Below, piece after piece: positions 8,676 through 17,757 of a stretch of 64,000 nt of DNA. The stretch spans positions 372,001 to 436,000 of the forward strand of contig JBJLGL010000001.1 of the NCBI GenBank assembly GCA_045564915.1, given 5' to 3'. Source of the stretch: JAQWRV01 sp045564915. GTDB taxonomy: Bacteria > Pseudomonadota > Alphaproteobacteria > Rhodospirillales > Rhodospirillaceae. The translations under genes and the position numbers were made by a program. Positions within the stretch are counted from its first letter, which is position 1. Every line of letters begins with the position of its first letter. The notes beneath the pieces are model-generated. The model had not been told where the DNA came from and searched no databases. It saw only the letters and a program-made list of their open reading frames with translations.

Positions 8676-9857
8676 ATGGCCCGTCAGACCGAACACGACT
8701 TTCTCATCACTGGCACCCACGATGAAGCCAACCGGCAAGCTTACAGCGCTAATTTACGCATGCATGTGCTGACGGTGATTGGCGATGGCCTCAGAGACGT
8801 TTATGACCAACGTGTTGAGCCGGCTTTTGAGAAAGCACAAGGGCGGGCGCCGAAAGATGGTCGCGAAGCGATGAAAGCTATGCTGAAAGACCATTACGGA
8901 AAGACCTGGTCTTCGATGATACATACCTGTCAGGAAATGGTTTGGGACTCCGTGCGCCCTGCCGTAGAGCGCGCCCAACCCGCCTTCAATGAAAAGGTTC
9001 GCGGCCTCAATACAAAATTTGGCAGTCTGGTCCTTGACCCAAATGTAGAGGTGCCACGCTATGTTTCCGCTAGCGATATTCACTTGATGCCAGGTAACTA
9101 TCATACGGAACACGAATCCGGTGATGCTAGTCAGGGTGCTCTTTTCGATCGTGGCCTGTACCTTTATCAAGGTGGTTTTGCTGGCCCCCTATGCGATAAC
9201 AACGGACGCAGTCAGGCAGAAGTTATCAAACGGCGCTGGCCGGAGTTCAAACCCGCTAAGATTCTCGATCTTGGCTGTACCGTAGGCAACAACACCCTAC
9301 CCTATGCAGATGTTTTTCCAGAGGCAGAACTCCACGCCATCGACGTTGCAGCACCCTGCCTCCGTTACGGCCACGCCCGCGCAGAAGCGCTAGGCGTGCC
9401 CTGCCACTTTCACCAAATGAATGCTGAGAAAACATCTTTCGAGAACGAGAGTTTCGATCTGATCGTATCTTGTATTCTATTCCATGAAACGTCGCGAACC
9501 AGTATGGCAAATATTTTCAGCGAAAGTCACCGGCTCCTAAAGCCTGGCGGATTGATGCTGCATATGGAAATGCCACGTGCTGACGAGATGGGCCCCTATG
9601 ATCAATTTCGTCTTGACTGGGATACTTATTACAATAACGAACCATTTCTCTCTAATTGGATGCGCACAGACGTAAGTAGCGCTTGCGTTAACGCAGGTTT
9701 TGAGTCCGAGAAATACGTTCACATTGCCGCTCCTGATTTTGGTACAGTGCCCGATGGTGACTTCACCCTTTACGCCAAGGGAAAGAGTGTTGGCGCCAGT
9801 AACCCAGGTCATTGGGGCGAAATGATAATGTGGAACATGTACGGCGCCTGGAAATAA
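8676..9857 (+). CDS. SAM-dependent methyltransferase, paralogue 1 of 4 (with unassigned N-terminal domain)
   Basis: A 393-residue protein in two parts. Residues 1-190 form a largely helical region I do not recognise, with conserved QEMVWDSV (86-93) and DIHLMPGNYH (134-143). Residues 195-350 form a class I methyltransferase domain: motif I ILDLGCTVG (196-204), the acidic strand end HAIDV, MNAE and SFDLIVS, then HETS (270-273), LLKPGG and YYNNEPF (318-324). The protein ends in YGAWK. TAAGGAG precedes the ATG. Three paralogues follow at 9878, 12615 and 16137. Substrate is unknown. Motif I has Thr (GCTVG) where most relatives have Gly. It is cytoplasmic, with no signal or membrane segment. Confidence 0.85.
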   Translation: MARQTEHDFLITGTHDEANRQAYSANLRMHVLTVIGDGLRDVYDQRVEPAFEKAQGRAPKDGREAMKAMLKDHYGKTWSSMIHTCQEMVWDSVRPAVERAQPAFNEKVRGLNTKFGSLVLDPNVEVPRYVSASDIHLMPGNYHTEHESGDASQGALFDRGLYLYQGGFAGPLCDNNGRSQAEVIKRRWPEFKPAKILDLGCTVGNNTLPYADVFPEAELHAIDVAAPCLRYGHARAEALGVPCHFHQMNAEKTSFENESFDLIVSCILFHETSRTSMANIFSESHRLLKPGGLMLHMEMPRADEMGPYDQFRLDWDTYYNNEPFLSNWMRTDVSSACVNAGFESEKYVHIAAPDFGTVPDGDFTLYAKGKSVGASNPGHWGEMIMWNMYGAWK

Positions 9858-9877
9858 AAGAGAAAGAACGCACCTTC

Positions 9878-11062
9878 ATGACCCTACAGCACGAGCACAA
9901 GTTCCTGGTTACAGGCACTCATGATGAAATAAACCGACAACACTTTGTTTCGCGTTTGCGCATGCACGTCCTCAACCAAGTTGGTGGCGGTATGCGTAAG
10001 GTTTATGAAAACCAGGTTAAACCAAAGTTCGAGAGAGAACATGGCCGCACTCCCAACGGTGAGCGCGAAATCCACAAGGCAATGATGGCTAATCACTATG
10101 GACGAACGTGGTCAACCATGATGGTCAACTGCCAGGACATGGTTTGGGACTCGGTACGCCCAGCACTCGAACGGGCTCAACCTGCATTGAATGATCGTAT
10201 TAGCAAGGTCAAGGCACAGTTCGGAACATTAAACCTTAATCCTGACATGCAAATTCCCAAGTATCTCACAGCTAGTGACATTCACCGCATGCCCGGTAAT
10301 TACCACACAGTTAGGGCAGAAAATGACGCTAGCCAAGGCGCTCTCTATGACCGGGGTCGCTTTGTCTACAATGGTGGTGCGGCTGGGCCTTTAGCTGACG
10401 GTTTGCCGCGTACATTGGCCGCTTACATCAAGAAGCGCTGGCCAGATTTCAGGCCTAAAAAAATCTTAGAGCTGGGCTGTACAATCGGTTCTTCAACTGT
10501 GCCACTGGTTGATGCCTTCCCGGAGGCAGACGTGTATGCCATCGACGCCGGTGCACCGGTTCTGCGTTACGCCCATGCCAGGGCCGAAGCGCTAGAAAAA
10601 CCGATACATTTTTACCAGATGAATGCGGAAGATATGAGTTTTGAGGATGAGTCTTTCGACTTGATTTATTCTTGTATTGTCTTTCATGAAACATCCCGCA
10701 AGGCATATCCAAGAATCTTGGAAGAATGCCACCGCACTCTAAAACAAGGCGGTATGATGGCGCACATGGAATTGACGCCTGTGGTCAACATGAGTGATTT
10801 CGATGCATTCTATATCGATTGGGATGCTTACTATAATAATGAGCCGTTCTACAAAACTTACACAAGTCTTGACCCGAAAGAGTGGGTCACGAGGGCAGGT
10901 TTTGCCGATAACCGGTTTTGGCAGGTCTCTATTCCGGATATAGACCGGTCGGCATCCGAAGAGTTTGATGAGGCGGTTAATAACCCAACCGTCGCGGGGA
11001 GCAAAACCGCCCGCGTTGGTGAAAGCGCGCGCTGGTATACTTACGGTGCTTGGAAGACCTAA
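9878..11062 (+). CDS. SAM-dependent methyltransferase, paralogue 2 of 4
   Basis: A 394-residue close paralogue of the preceding gene, aligned from end to end: HxFLVTGTHDE at the start, QDMVWDSVRPALERAQP, DIHRMPGNYHT, motif I ILELGCTIG near 196, FHETSR, and YYNNEPFY followed by the terminal YGAWK. The ATG at 9878 is chosen because it gives an N-terminus that aligns exactly with paralogue 1. The longer frame from 9812 would overlap the previous gene. Spacing to the previous stop is 20 bases, so the two are one transcript and look like a tandem duplication. They have diverged clearly at the protein level, which suggests different substrates or a heteromer rather than a recent copy. Confidence 0.85.
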   Translation: MTLQHEHKFLVTGTHDEINRQHFVSRLRMHVLNQVGGGMRKVYENQVKPKFEREHGRTPNGEREIHKAMMANHYGRTWSTMMVNCQDMVWDSVRPALERAQPALNDRISKVKAQFGTLNLNPDMQIPKYLTASDIHRMPGNYHTVRAENDASQGALYDRGRFVYNGGAAGPLADGLPRTLAAYIKKRWPDFRPKKILELGCTIGSSTVPLVDAFPEADVYAIDAGAPVLRYAHARAEALEKPIHFYQMNAEDMSFEDESFDLIYSCIVFHETSRKAYPRILEECHRTLKQGGMMAHMELTPVVNMSDFDAFYIDWDAYYNNEPFYKTYTSLDPKEWVTRAGFADNRFWQVSIPDIDRSASEEFDEAVNNPTVAGSKTARVGESARWYTYGAWKT

Positions 11063-11230
11063 GAGGCCCACTTTCTATGGCTACGGCCTATGTCCGATCT
11101 TGCCCTCATCTTTAGCTTACCGTTTCGTCCACTCAACGGTTTATGCTGTCTATGCCAATTGTGAGGACATAGCCTAGGCTGTTAGGTGCCCCTGCACACT
11201 GAAAACAAGACCGTTAGGATATGCCGGACT

Positions 11231-12400
11231 ATGGAAAATATAAGTATCGCTGTAATCGGCGCTGGCATGTCTGGCTTAACTGCCGTTTTGTCTCTGCAGA
11301 AGCACGGCTTTAAACCTATCGTCTACGAAGCGGCACCCGAACTGGGAGAAGTTGGTGCTGGATTGACTATCAGCCCAAATTCGACCCACGGCCTCGAGTA
11401 TGTCGGACTTGGGGATGAACTGGCTAAGAGGGCTGATGTCCCCCAAGCTCAGGCAATCATCCACTATAAGACCGGGGAAATTCTAGTTGAAACAAAACGG
11501 GGAAATATTCCAAAGCAAAAATACGGGGCCAACTATTATCAAATTCACCGCGCCGATCTACATGAGATCCTGGGAAACGCCGCTAAAGCTGGCGATCCCG
11601 GCTGTATGGTGCTTGGCCACACTTTTAAGAATTACAAGGAAACTAAAAGTGGCATCGAAGTAAACTTTACAAACGGTAAAAGCATTACATGTGATGTGGT
11701 CATAGGTGCGGACGGTATTCGTTCCTGCGTAAGGGAATCTCTATTTGGACCCGAGGACCCTAAGTTCACTGGCAACGTGGCGTACCGTGGCCTAGTTGAT
11801 AAAGGGGATCTTGCAAATGACGTTATCACGCCAGCCTCAGGCGTCGCCATTGCCCCTAGAAAGGCTTTCACACGCTATTTGGTTCGGAATGGAGAGGTAT
11901 TAAACTTCGTAGCCTTTGTTCGCCGCGACGGGTGGGATGAAGAAGGCTGGTCCATTCCTGCAACGCGGAAAGAATTGCTCGATGAGTTCGGTGACTGGCA
12001 TCCTCGAATTCGTGCCCTAATTGAGGCTGCACCAGAAAACAAGGTTTTTAAATGGGCGCTATATGATCGCGACCCTCTCGACCAATGGACTAAAGGGCAC
12101 GTAACTCTATTGGGAGACGCAGCCCACCCGATGTTACCCTTCATGGGCATGGGCGCGGCCATGGGTATCGAGGACGGTGTCATATTAGGCCGCGCATTCG
12201 CTGCTGCGGAAACGATTGACGAGGCATTGCAGCGGTATGAATCGGCGCGCAAAGAACGAGCCAACTTTGTTCTTTTGCGTTCGCGAGCTGCTCGTGAGCG
12301 TTTACAAAGCGACAATCCAGAGCGGTATGTTGAAAAGAAACATAAGAACGAAGAAAGTCTAGGACTGTTCGATTATAATCCGGGCACTACCCCAATTTGA
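11231..12400 (+). CDS. FAD-dependent monooxygenase (salicylate / 3-hydroxybenzoate hydroxylase-like)
   Basis: A 389-residue group A flavoprotein monooxygenase. It has the N-terminal dinucleotide motif VIGAGMSGLTAVLSL, the central DG motif DVVIGADGIRSCVRESLFG and the GD motif TLLGDAAHPMLPFMGMG. Such enzymes use NAD(P)H and O2 to hydroxylate (often decarboxylate) aromatic acids or related ring compounds. The ATG at 11231 is preferred over a GTG at 11186, because the motif then begins at the usual distance from the N-terminus and AGGA lies upstream. It sits between methyltransferase paralogues 2 and 3, suggesting an oxidation step on the same substrate series. A paralogue lies at 36371-37546. 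Confidence 0.88.
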   Translation: MENISIAVIGAGMSGLTAVLSLQKHGFKPIVYEAAPELGEVGAGLTISPNSTHGLEYVGLGDELAKRADVPQAQAIIHYKTGEILVETKRGNIPKQKYGANYYQIHRADLHEILGNAAKAGDPGCMVLGHTFKNYKETKSGIEVNFTNGKSITCDVVIGADGIRSCVRESLFGPEDPKFTGNVAYRGLVDKGDLANDVITPASGVAIAPRKAFTRYLVRNGEVLNFVAFVRRDGWDEEGWSIPATRKELLDEFGDWHPRIRALIEAAPENKVFKWALYDRDPLDQWTKGHVTLLGDAAHPMLPFMGMGAAMGIEDGVILGRAFAAAETIDEALQRYESARKERANFVLLRSRAARERLQSDNPERYVEKKHKNEESLGLFDYNPGTTPI

Positions 12401-12614
12401 GAGGCGGTAATTTTTAGGAGTATCATTAGTTATTTTCTTGTCGAACTCGGGATATCGACTAATCTTTATTCGAATCCGGCCCACGGACCCAGAAAGCAGG
12501 CACATATTTGCCGCAGAATCGCCAATAATACGCCTACTTAAGCTTAGATGATTTGGCCTCACAACATTCCGGATATAGACTACTACGAATCTAAACTAAG
12601 CGATGGAGTATACC

Positions 12615-13799
12615 ATGGTTGGCCAAGCCCCTCACGCCCTGCTAGCTGAGCCTTCACACGACGAACTTTCCCTGCAGAGCTATGTCTCAACCCTACGCAT
12701 GCATATTCTTAATGATATTGGTGGTGGCCTACGTGGCGTCTACGACAACAGTGTCAAACCGGCCTTCGAGTCTGAGAAAGGCCGCGCGCCAAAGGATGAG
12801 CATGAGGTGCGCCGGGCAATGATGAAGAATGGCTATTGTCGTACCTGGTCTAGCATGATGCGATCCTGTCAGGAAATGATTTGGGACTCTATCATACCCT
12901 CTATTGAAAGGGCTCAACCGAACCTAAACACACGCGCTGAGAAACTGGCCAAAAAACCGAGAGGTTCGTTAATACTGGACCCAAGCCTCAAGCCGCCACC
13001 CTACACGACCGCCTGTGATATTCACCTCATGCCTGGGAACTATCATACTGAGCGTGGCGGCTACGATGTCTCACAAGGGATGCTTTACGATCGAGGGGTA
13101 TATGTATACGCCGCAGGCAATGGTGGCCCGCTTGGCGATACCATTGGCCGGTCCATGGCAGAACATCTCAAAATACGATTCCCGGACTTCAAACCGAAAC
13201 GCATTTTAGATATTGGCTGCACCGTCGGGCATAATCTGTTGCCAATCGCCGACGCGTATCCCGATGCTGAAGTCCATGCAATCGACGTCAGCGCCCCAAT
13301 ATTGCGCTATGCTCATGGCAGGGCAGAGTCTCTTGATACCGCTATACATCTACACCAGATGAACGGCGAAGACATGTCATTCGAAAGCAGTAGCTTCGAT
13401 CTTGTAATGTCGGTTGTGACTTTCCACGAAACATCCCGGATCGCTATGAAGCGTATCCTTAACGAATGTCAACGCGTACTCAGACCAGGCGGCCTTATGA
13501 TCCATATGGAACTACCGAGAACGGCAGAGATGGATCCTTTCGACGCTTTTTATATTGACTGGGATGCTTACTATAACAACGAGCCTTTTTATCAAGCATT
13601 CACATCAACAGATATGAAGCAGGCTTATGTCGCCGCGGGTTTTGACGAAAACAAATACATGGAATTGATGACTCCAGATATTCATGTTGTACCGCGAAAA
13701 GATTTTGAGGAGGCAGCGAAGGCATCCAATCAAACTGCTAAGCGCTATGGCCGGCTTGGGGAATCGATCCATTGGACTGGCTGGGGTGCCTGGAAGTAA
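12615..13799 (+). CDS. SAM-dependent methyltransferase, paralogue 3 of 4
   Basis: A 394-residue member of the same family: SHDELSLQSYVSTLRMH, QEMIWDSI, DIHLMPGNYHTE, motif I ILDIGCTVG, FHETSR, WDAYYNNEPFYQ and a final GWGAWK. Two in-frame ATGs exist. The one at 12603 overlaps the GGAG that serves as ribosome site for the one at 12615, and the latter also aligns with the paralogues, so 12615 is used. It is followed 66 bases later by two paralogous small helical proteins, and the three likely form one operon. Substrate unknown. Confidence 0.85.
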   Translation: MVGQAPHALLAEPSHDELSLQSYVSTLRMHILNDIGGGLRGVYDNSVKPAFESEKGRAPKDEHEVRRAMMKNGYCRTWSSMMRSCQEMIWDSIIPSIERAQPNLNTRAEKLAKKPRGSLILDPSLKPPPYTTACDIHLMPGNYHTERGGYDVSQGMLYDRGVYVYAAGNGGPLGDTIGRSMAEHLKIRFPDFKPKRILDIGCTVGHNLLPIADAYPDAEVHAIDVSAPILRYAHGRAESLDTAIHLHQMNGEDMSFESSSFDLVMSVVTFHETSRIAMKRILNECQRVLRPGGLMIHMELPRTAEMDPFDAFYIDWDAYYNNEPFYQAFTSTDMKQAYVAAGFDENKYMELMTPDIHVVPRKDFEEAAKASNQTAKRYGRLGESIHWTGWGAWK

Positions 13800-13865
13800 G
13801 CTCACTGCAGCAAGGATTAGTGACGGTGTAGAAACAAGCTCCGCACAACAAAAAGAGAGGACTAC

Positions 13866-14219
13866 ATGAGTGACGGAATCAGAATCACACCTGTAAACCG
13901 TGGGAAGCGGCCGACTTTCTTTGATGATCCAGCGATTGACCAGTTAATGGCAATTATTATGGCCATGTCGGCGGAAATGTCGGTGGTCTATGACAGAGTC
14001 GATACTATTGAGCGCCTGCTAGATAAGAAGGGTACTCTCAGCCGCGCGGATGTAGAAGCCTACAGGCCTGACGAGGCCGTCGAGGACGAGCGTAATGAGC
14101 GCCGTAATGAATATATTGCCCGTCTTTTCCGGATAATTCGTGAAGAACGGGACACATTGACTTCTCATGACAAAATGGACGAATACAACACCCTAATGGA
14201 TGAACTGGCCCGGGAGTAA
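13866..14219 (+). CDS. Small helical protein, family A (first of three paralogues)
   Basis: A 117-residue protein I cannot name. It shares a backbone with the genes at 14232 and 17318: RGKRPTFFDDPAIDQLM, then a hydrophobic and heptad-like stretch (SAEMSVVYDRVDTIERLL), then DVEAYRPDEAVE and a basic, Arg-rich helix (ERRNEYIARLFR). There is no cysteine, signal peptide or membrane segment. The pattern of hydrophobic residues suggests an amphipathic helix or coiled coil, hence a protein-binding partner. AGAGAGGA precedes the ATG. It directly follows methyltransferase paralogue 3, and a third copy directly follows paralogue 4. A partner or accessory role for those enzymes is inferred from this pairing only. 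Confidence 0.75.
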   Translation: MSDGIRITPVNRGKRPTFFDDPAIDQLMAIIMAMSAEMSVVYDRVDTIERLLDKKGTLSRADVEAYRPDEAVEDERNERRNEYIARLFRIIREERDTLTSHDKMDEYNTLMDELARE

Positions 14220-14231
14220 TGGTGAGCAAAC

Positions 14232-14546
14232 ATGAGTGAAACAACGGACACCCCAATTACACTACCCCGCACTGCCAAAGGCAAGCGATCAGTATTTTTC
14301 GACGACCCCGCCATTGATCAAATGATGACTTTCATTGTCGAACTTTCAGCAGAAGTCTCAGTAGTTTTTGATCGCTTAGATACCATGGAACAACTACTCG
14401 ACGAAAAAGGTACAATCAGTCGTGATGACATTGAGGCTTACCGCCCTAATGAGGCAGTTGAGTCGGCTCGCAATGCAAGACGCGAAGCTTACCTGAAACG
14501 CGTTTTCCGCATACATAAGGAACATGTCAAAGATAGCGGTAATTGA
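14232..14546 (+). CDS. Small helical protein, family A (second paralogue)
   Basis: A 104-residue paralogue of its neighbour: LPRTAKGKR, then FFDDPAIDQMM, LSAEVSVVFDRLDTMEQLL, DDIEAYRPNEAVE and ARREAYLKRVFR. It lacks the longer acidic tail of the first copy. The start lies 12 bases after the previous stop, behind GGTGAG. Its TGA overlaps the ATG of the following MmgE/PrpD gene by one base (TGATG), which points to translational coupling and a shared operon. Function is unknown; see the first copy for what is visible. Confidence 0.75.
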   Translation: MSETTDTPITLPRTAKGKRSVFFDDPAIDQMMTFIVELSAEVSVVFDRLDTMEQLLDEKGTISRDDIEAYRPNEAVESARNARREAYLKRVFRIHKEHVKDSGN

Positions 14547-15927
14547 TGTCACCCTTGAATACTGTGGAGCCAATGGTAGCCCACGTCGTTGGGACCCGTT
14601 TCGCTGATTTACCAGAAATAGTCGTCAAAGCTGCAAAGACCTTCGTATTGGATACGTTTGCCTGCGCCCTTGCTGGCTCAACTGGTCCGTCCGCAGATGA
14701 GGCATTAGCTGCAGCAAAACTCTGGGGATCAGGGAGCAGTGCTAGGGTATGGGCGCGGCCCGATCGCCTACCACCATCCAGTGCAGCTGTAATCAACGCC
14801 TACCAAATTCACTGTCTTGAGTTTGACTGCGTGCATGAAGGCGGTGTGCTTCATCCCATGTCGACCCTAATGGCAGCAACTATGGCCGAGGTCGACCGGC
14901 AAGCAACATTTGGCTCAAGGATTAATGGTAAGGCTCTAATTGAAGCTATTGCCATGGGTATTGATGTATCATGCTCCATCGCCACAGCGTCTAACGCACC
15001 TATGCGTTTCTTCCGCCCAGCGATAACTGGTGGTTTTGGGGCTACAGCTGCCGTTGCCAAACTGCGCGGCTTCGATAGGCAAGCCGTCCACAATGCTCTC
15101 GGCCTCTATTACGGCCAGGCAGGGGGTAATATGCAGGCACATATTGAGGGCTCCCGCTTGCTTGGACTGCAGGTGGGCTTCGGCGCCCGCAATGCGCTTG
15201 TAGCCTGTGATCTTGCGGAGGCAGGCATTTCTGGTCCCAAGGACTTTCTAACCGGCATGTATGGCTATCTGTTGTTGATGGAGGGTGATTACGACCTGGA
15301 GCCAGCGCTGACTCAATGGGGCAAGGTTTTCCGTTTAACCGAGGTAGGGCACAAACCCTTTCCATCAGGCAGACTCACTCATTTTGCTGTCGACGCACTA
15401 CAAAGGCTCGTCGCGGAACATGCGTTTTCTGCTGATGATGTAACAGAGGTCGAATGCTACGTGCCGCCGTTGGCTAACCGCCTAGTGGGCCGGCCCGACA
15501 TTCCAAATCCAGAGCCCAACTATGCTAAGCTTTGTTTGGGGGGTACGTCTGCGCCACCACCCTGATCAAAGGCGTTGTCGGACAAACGGATTTCCTACCT
15601 GCAGCCCTCAACGACTCCGCTACCCATGACTTGGCCAAACGGATCATCGTGATTGAAGATGATAATCCTGATGTCAACGCTTTTGGACCGCAGAAAATTT
15701 CAGTGACACTCAAGAATGGTACAAGATACTGCCTGTCCATTGAGAATGCGATTGGTGATCCGCGCAACCCTTTGTCTCGAGACCGCCAACTCGATAAATT
15801 CTGGACCTGCTGGGATTCAGCAGCATCTGCCTTATCTAGGAACAACGGTGAATCCCTCATAGCAGCGATCGATACATTAGAAACCCTCAAAGATACCGCC
15901 CAACTGACCACCCTGATGTGCCCTTAG
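14546..15927 (+). pseudogene. MmgE/PrpD family protein, frameshifted at a G6 run
   Basis: Two overlapping frames together make one MmgE/PrpD-family protein of about 460 residues (2-methylcitrate dehydratase and relatives). The first frame runs from 14546 to a stop at 15565 and holds AHVVGTRFADLP, FVLDTFACALAGS, ALGLYYGQAGGNMQ and HKPFPSGRLTHFAVDAL. The remainder continues in the -1 frame from about 15540 to 15927 (YVCATTLIKGVVGQTDF, ending TTLMCP). The join lies at six Gs (15538-15543). Adding one G restores PNYAKLCLGGYVCATTL, which reads smoothly for this family. The cause may be a sequencing slip, a real mutation, or -1 slippage at GGGGGGT. Coupled to the small-protein gene upstream by a TGATG overlap. 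Confidence 0.8.
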
Positions 15928-16136
15928 AGTGTAATCGAATATGTCGACCCTTGATTGGCATCTTTGAACCCTTTAAGCCCCAACGTTAATCTGACCGGCA
16001 GACGATCACCCCACGGCGAAGACTCGTCTCACATTGCTATGCCGATAAGGTGCCGCTTGCATGACACCGGGCCACGTCCCAGACAAAGGTAAACCCAAAT
16101 AACCCAGACCTACTTTTTTAATATCTGGAGACCGAG

Positions 16137-17267
16137 ATGATACCCCTAGACCACCACGCTATTCTGCCCATACCAAATCATGACGAAGACTCTCGTCAGT
16201 CTTTTGTCAATGACTTCCGCCTCCACTTGGCTAATCAAGTTGCCCGAGGTAACTCCAAAGCCTACCAAAGCCGCGTATTACCGAAATTTATCAAGAAGAA
16301 GGGCCGCGAACCTGCTGATCAACATGAGATTCGGCAAGTAATGACTAAAGATCCTTATTATCAAATGTGGAGTGCCATGCAACGTTCCAGCCAAGAAATG
16401 GTATGGGACTCGGTAGCAGATACAGTTGAGCGCCAGTTACCTGAACTGATAGAGAAAGCCAGACAGCCGAGCAACAAAGGGTCGCTAACATTAGATCCCA
16501 ATTTAGAGATCCCGAAATATCACACGGCTTTTGACATTCACCTTCAACCAGGAGCCTACCACAAGGAAAGCACAGATAATGATGTGGCTGCGGGCGCGAT
16601 TTATGATTGGGGTTCATATATTTACTCAATGGGGGGCCAAGGCACGGGAAATGATGGTCTAGGAAAAATCGCCCACAAATTCTTCAAGGGCGAGTTTCCT
16701 GATAAGAAGCTTCACAAAGTTCTCGACATGGGCTGCACTATTGGTGGCTCAGTGGTTTATTGGGCGCAACAGATGCCTGATACGGAGTTTTTCGCTATTG
16801 ATGTCGGCGCACCTGTTTTGCGCTATGGTTATGCAAGAGCAGTAGCACTTGGGACCGCTGTACACTTCAGCCAGCAAAATGCTGAGCACACCAATTTTAA
16901 GGATGACAGCTTCGATATGGTGATGTCACACATACTCCTGCACGAAACTTCGCATCAAGCTATTCAGAACGTGTTTAATGAATCCTATCGCTTGCTTAAG
17001 CCGGGGGGCATCATGATGCATTTGGACCTGCCGCAGTTCCAAGATGCTGAACCCTTGGAACGGTTTCTTTCAGCCTGGGAGATATATAATAATAACGAAA
17101 ACTTCTATGGGCAATTGCGCGAGATGGATCTGATTGAAGTGTGTCAAAAAGCGGGTTTCAAAAATGACAATATTCATCCAAAATCAACAGGTTCAATCTG
17201 GGAAGACGACCAGACACCTTACGCGGATGACGATTTTAGATTTCCCGTCACAATTGGCATTAAGTAA
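16137..17267 (+). CDS. SAM-dependent methyltransferase, paralogue 4 of 4 (divergent)
   Basis: A 376-residue member of the same methyltransferase family and the most diverged. It keeps NHDEDSRQSFV, SSQEMVWDSV, FDIHLQPGAYHKE, motif I VLDMGCTIGGS, ILLHETSHQA and LLKPGG, but YYNNEPF becomes YNNNENF. The C-terminus ends in FPVTIGIK, not the YGAWK tail of the other three. GGAGA precedes the ATG. It is followed 50 bases later by the third small helical protein, repeating the enzyme plus small-protein order seen at 12615-14546. The altered motif and tail suggest a different acceptor substrate (inference). Confidence 0.85.
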   Translation: MIPLDHHAILPIPNHDEDSRQSFVNDFRLHLANQVARGNSKAYQSRVLPKFIKKKGREPADQHEIRQVMTKDPYYQMWSAMQRSSQEMVWDSVADTVERQLPELIEKARQPSNKGSLTLDPNLEIPKYHTAFDIHLQPGAYHKESTDNDVAAGAIYDWGSYIYSMGGQGTGNDGLGKIAHKFFKGEFPDKKLHKVLDMGCTIGGSVVYWAQQMPDTEFFAIDVGAPVLRYGYARAVALGTAVHFSQQNAEHTNFKDDSFDMVMSHILLHETSHQAIQNVFNESYRLLKPGGIMMHLDLPQFQDAEPLERFLSAWEIYNNNENFYGQLREMDLIEVCQKAGFKNDNIHPKSTGSIWEDDQTPYADDDFRFPVTIGIK

Positions 17268-17317
17268 CTACTATGACATAGGGTCGAACAAAACAGATAG
17301 TAAGGACGGAACTAATT

Positions 17318-17668
17318 ATGGGCAAAGATGATCAAGAAAAAATCAAACTGCCGCGCACAGCAAAAGGTAAAAAGCCACAATACTTCAGTGATCCGACTAT
17401 AGATAAATTACTGTCGATGGTCTTGACCCTCATGGGTGAACTTTCAGTGACCCGAGATAGACTCGACACCGTTGAGCGGCTAATCGAAAGCAATGGCCTT
17501 TTTAAAATAGACGATATTGAAAATTACGATATTCCGGACGATGTTAATCAGTCTCGCACGGAACGCCGTAGTGCTTACATAGCCCGAGTCCTTAAGAGCG
17601 TGCAAGACGAGTTAGATGCCTTACAGGCAAAAGGTGATGGTTTAGATGGAGAGCTGCCGGAAGAATAA
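17318..17668 (+). CDS. Small helical protein, family A (third paralogue)
   Basis: A 116-residue relative of the proteins at 13866 and 14232, with LPRTAKGKKPQYFSDPTIDKLL, LMGELSVTRDRLDTVERLI, DDIENYDIPDDVNQ, ERRSAYIARVLKSVQDEL and an acidic Gly-rich tail. No cysteine or membrane segment. AAGGACGG lies upstream of the ATG. It follows methyltransferase paralogue 4, itself the most diverged methyltransferase, and this copy is likewise the most diverged of the three small proteins, as expected if enzyme and small protein evolve as pairs. I do not recognise a named family. Confidence 0.75.
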   Translation: MGKDDQEKIKLPRTAKGKKPQYFSDPTIDKLLSMVLTLMGELSVTRDRLDTVERLIESNGLFKIDDIENYDIPDDVNQSRTERRSAYIARVLKSVQDELDALQAKGDGLDGELPEE

Positions 17669-17757
17669 GGGCCCGATAGTTTCTAAGACAGATTAGCTTG
17701 CCCGCTTGTAGGACGGGGGTTAAGCGAGACAAAATTTTTTATCCGGACAACAAACTT

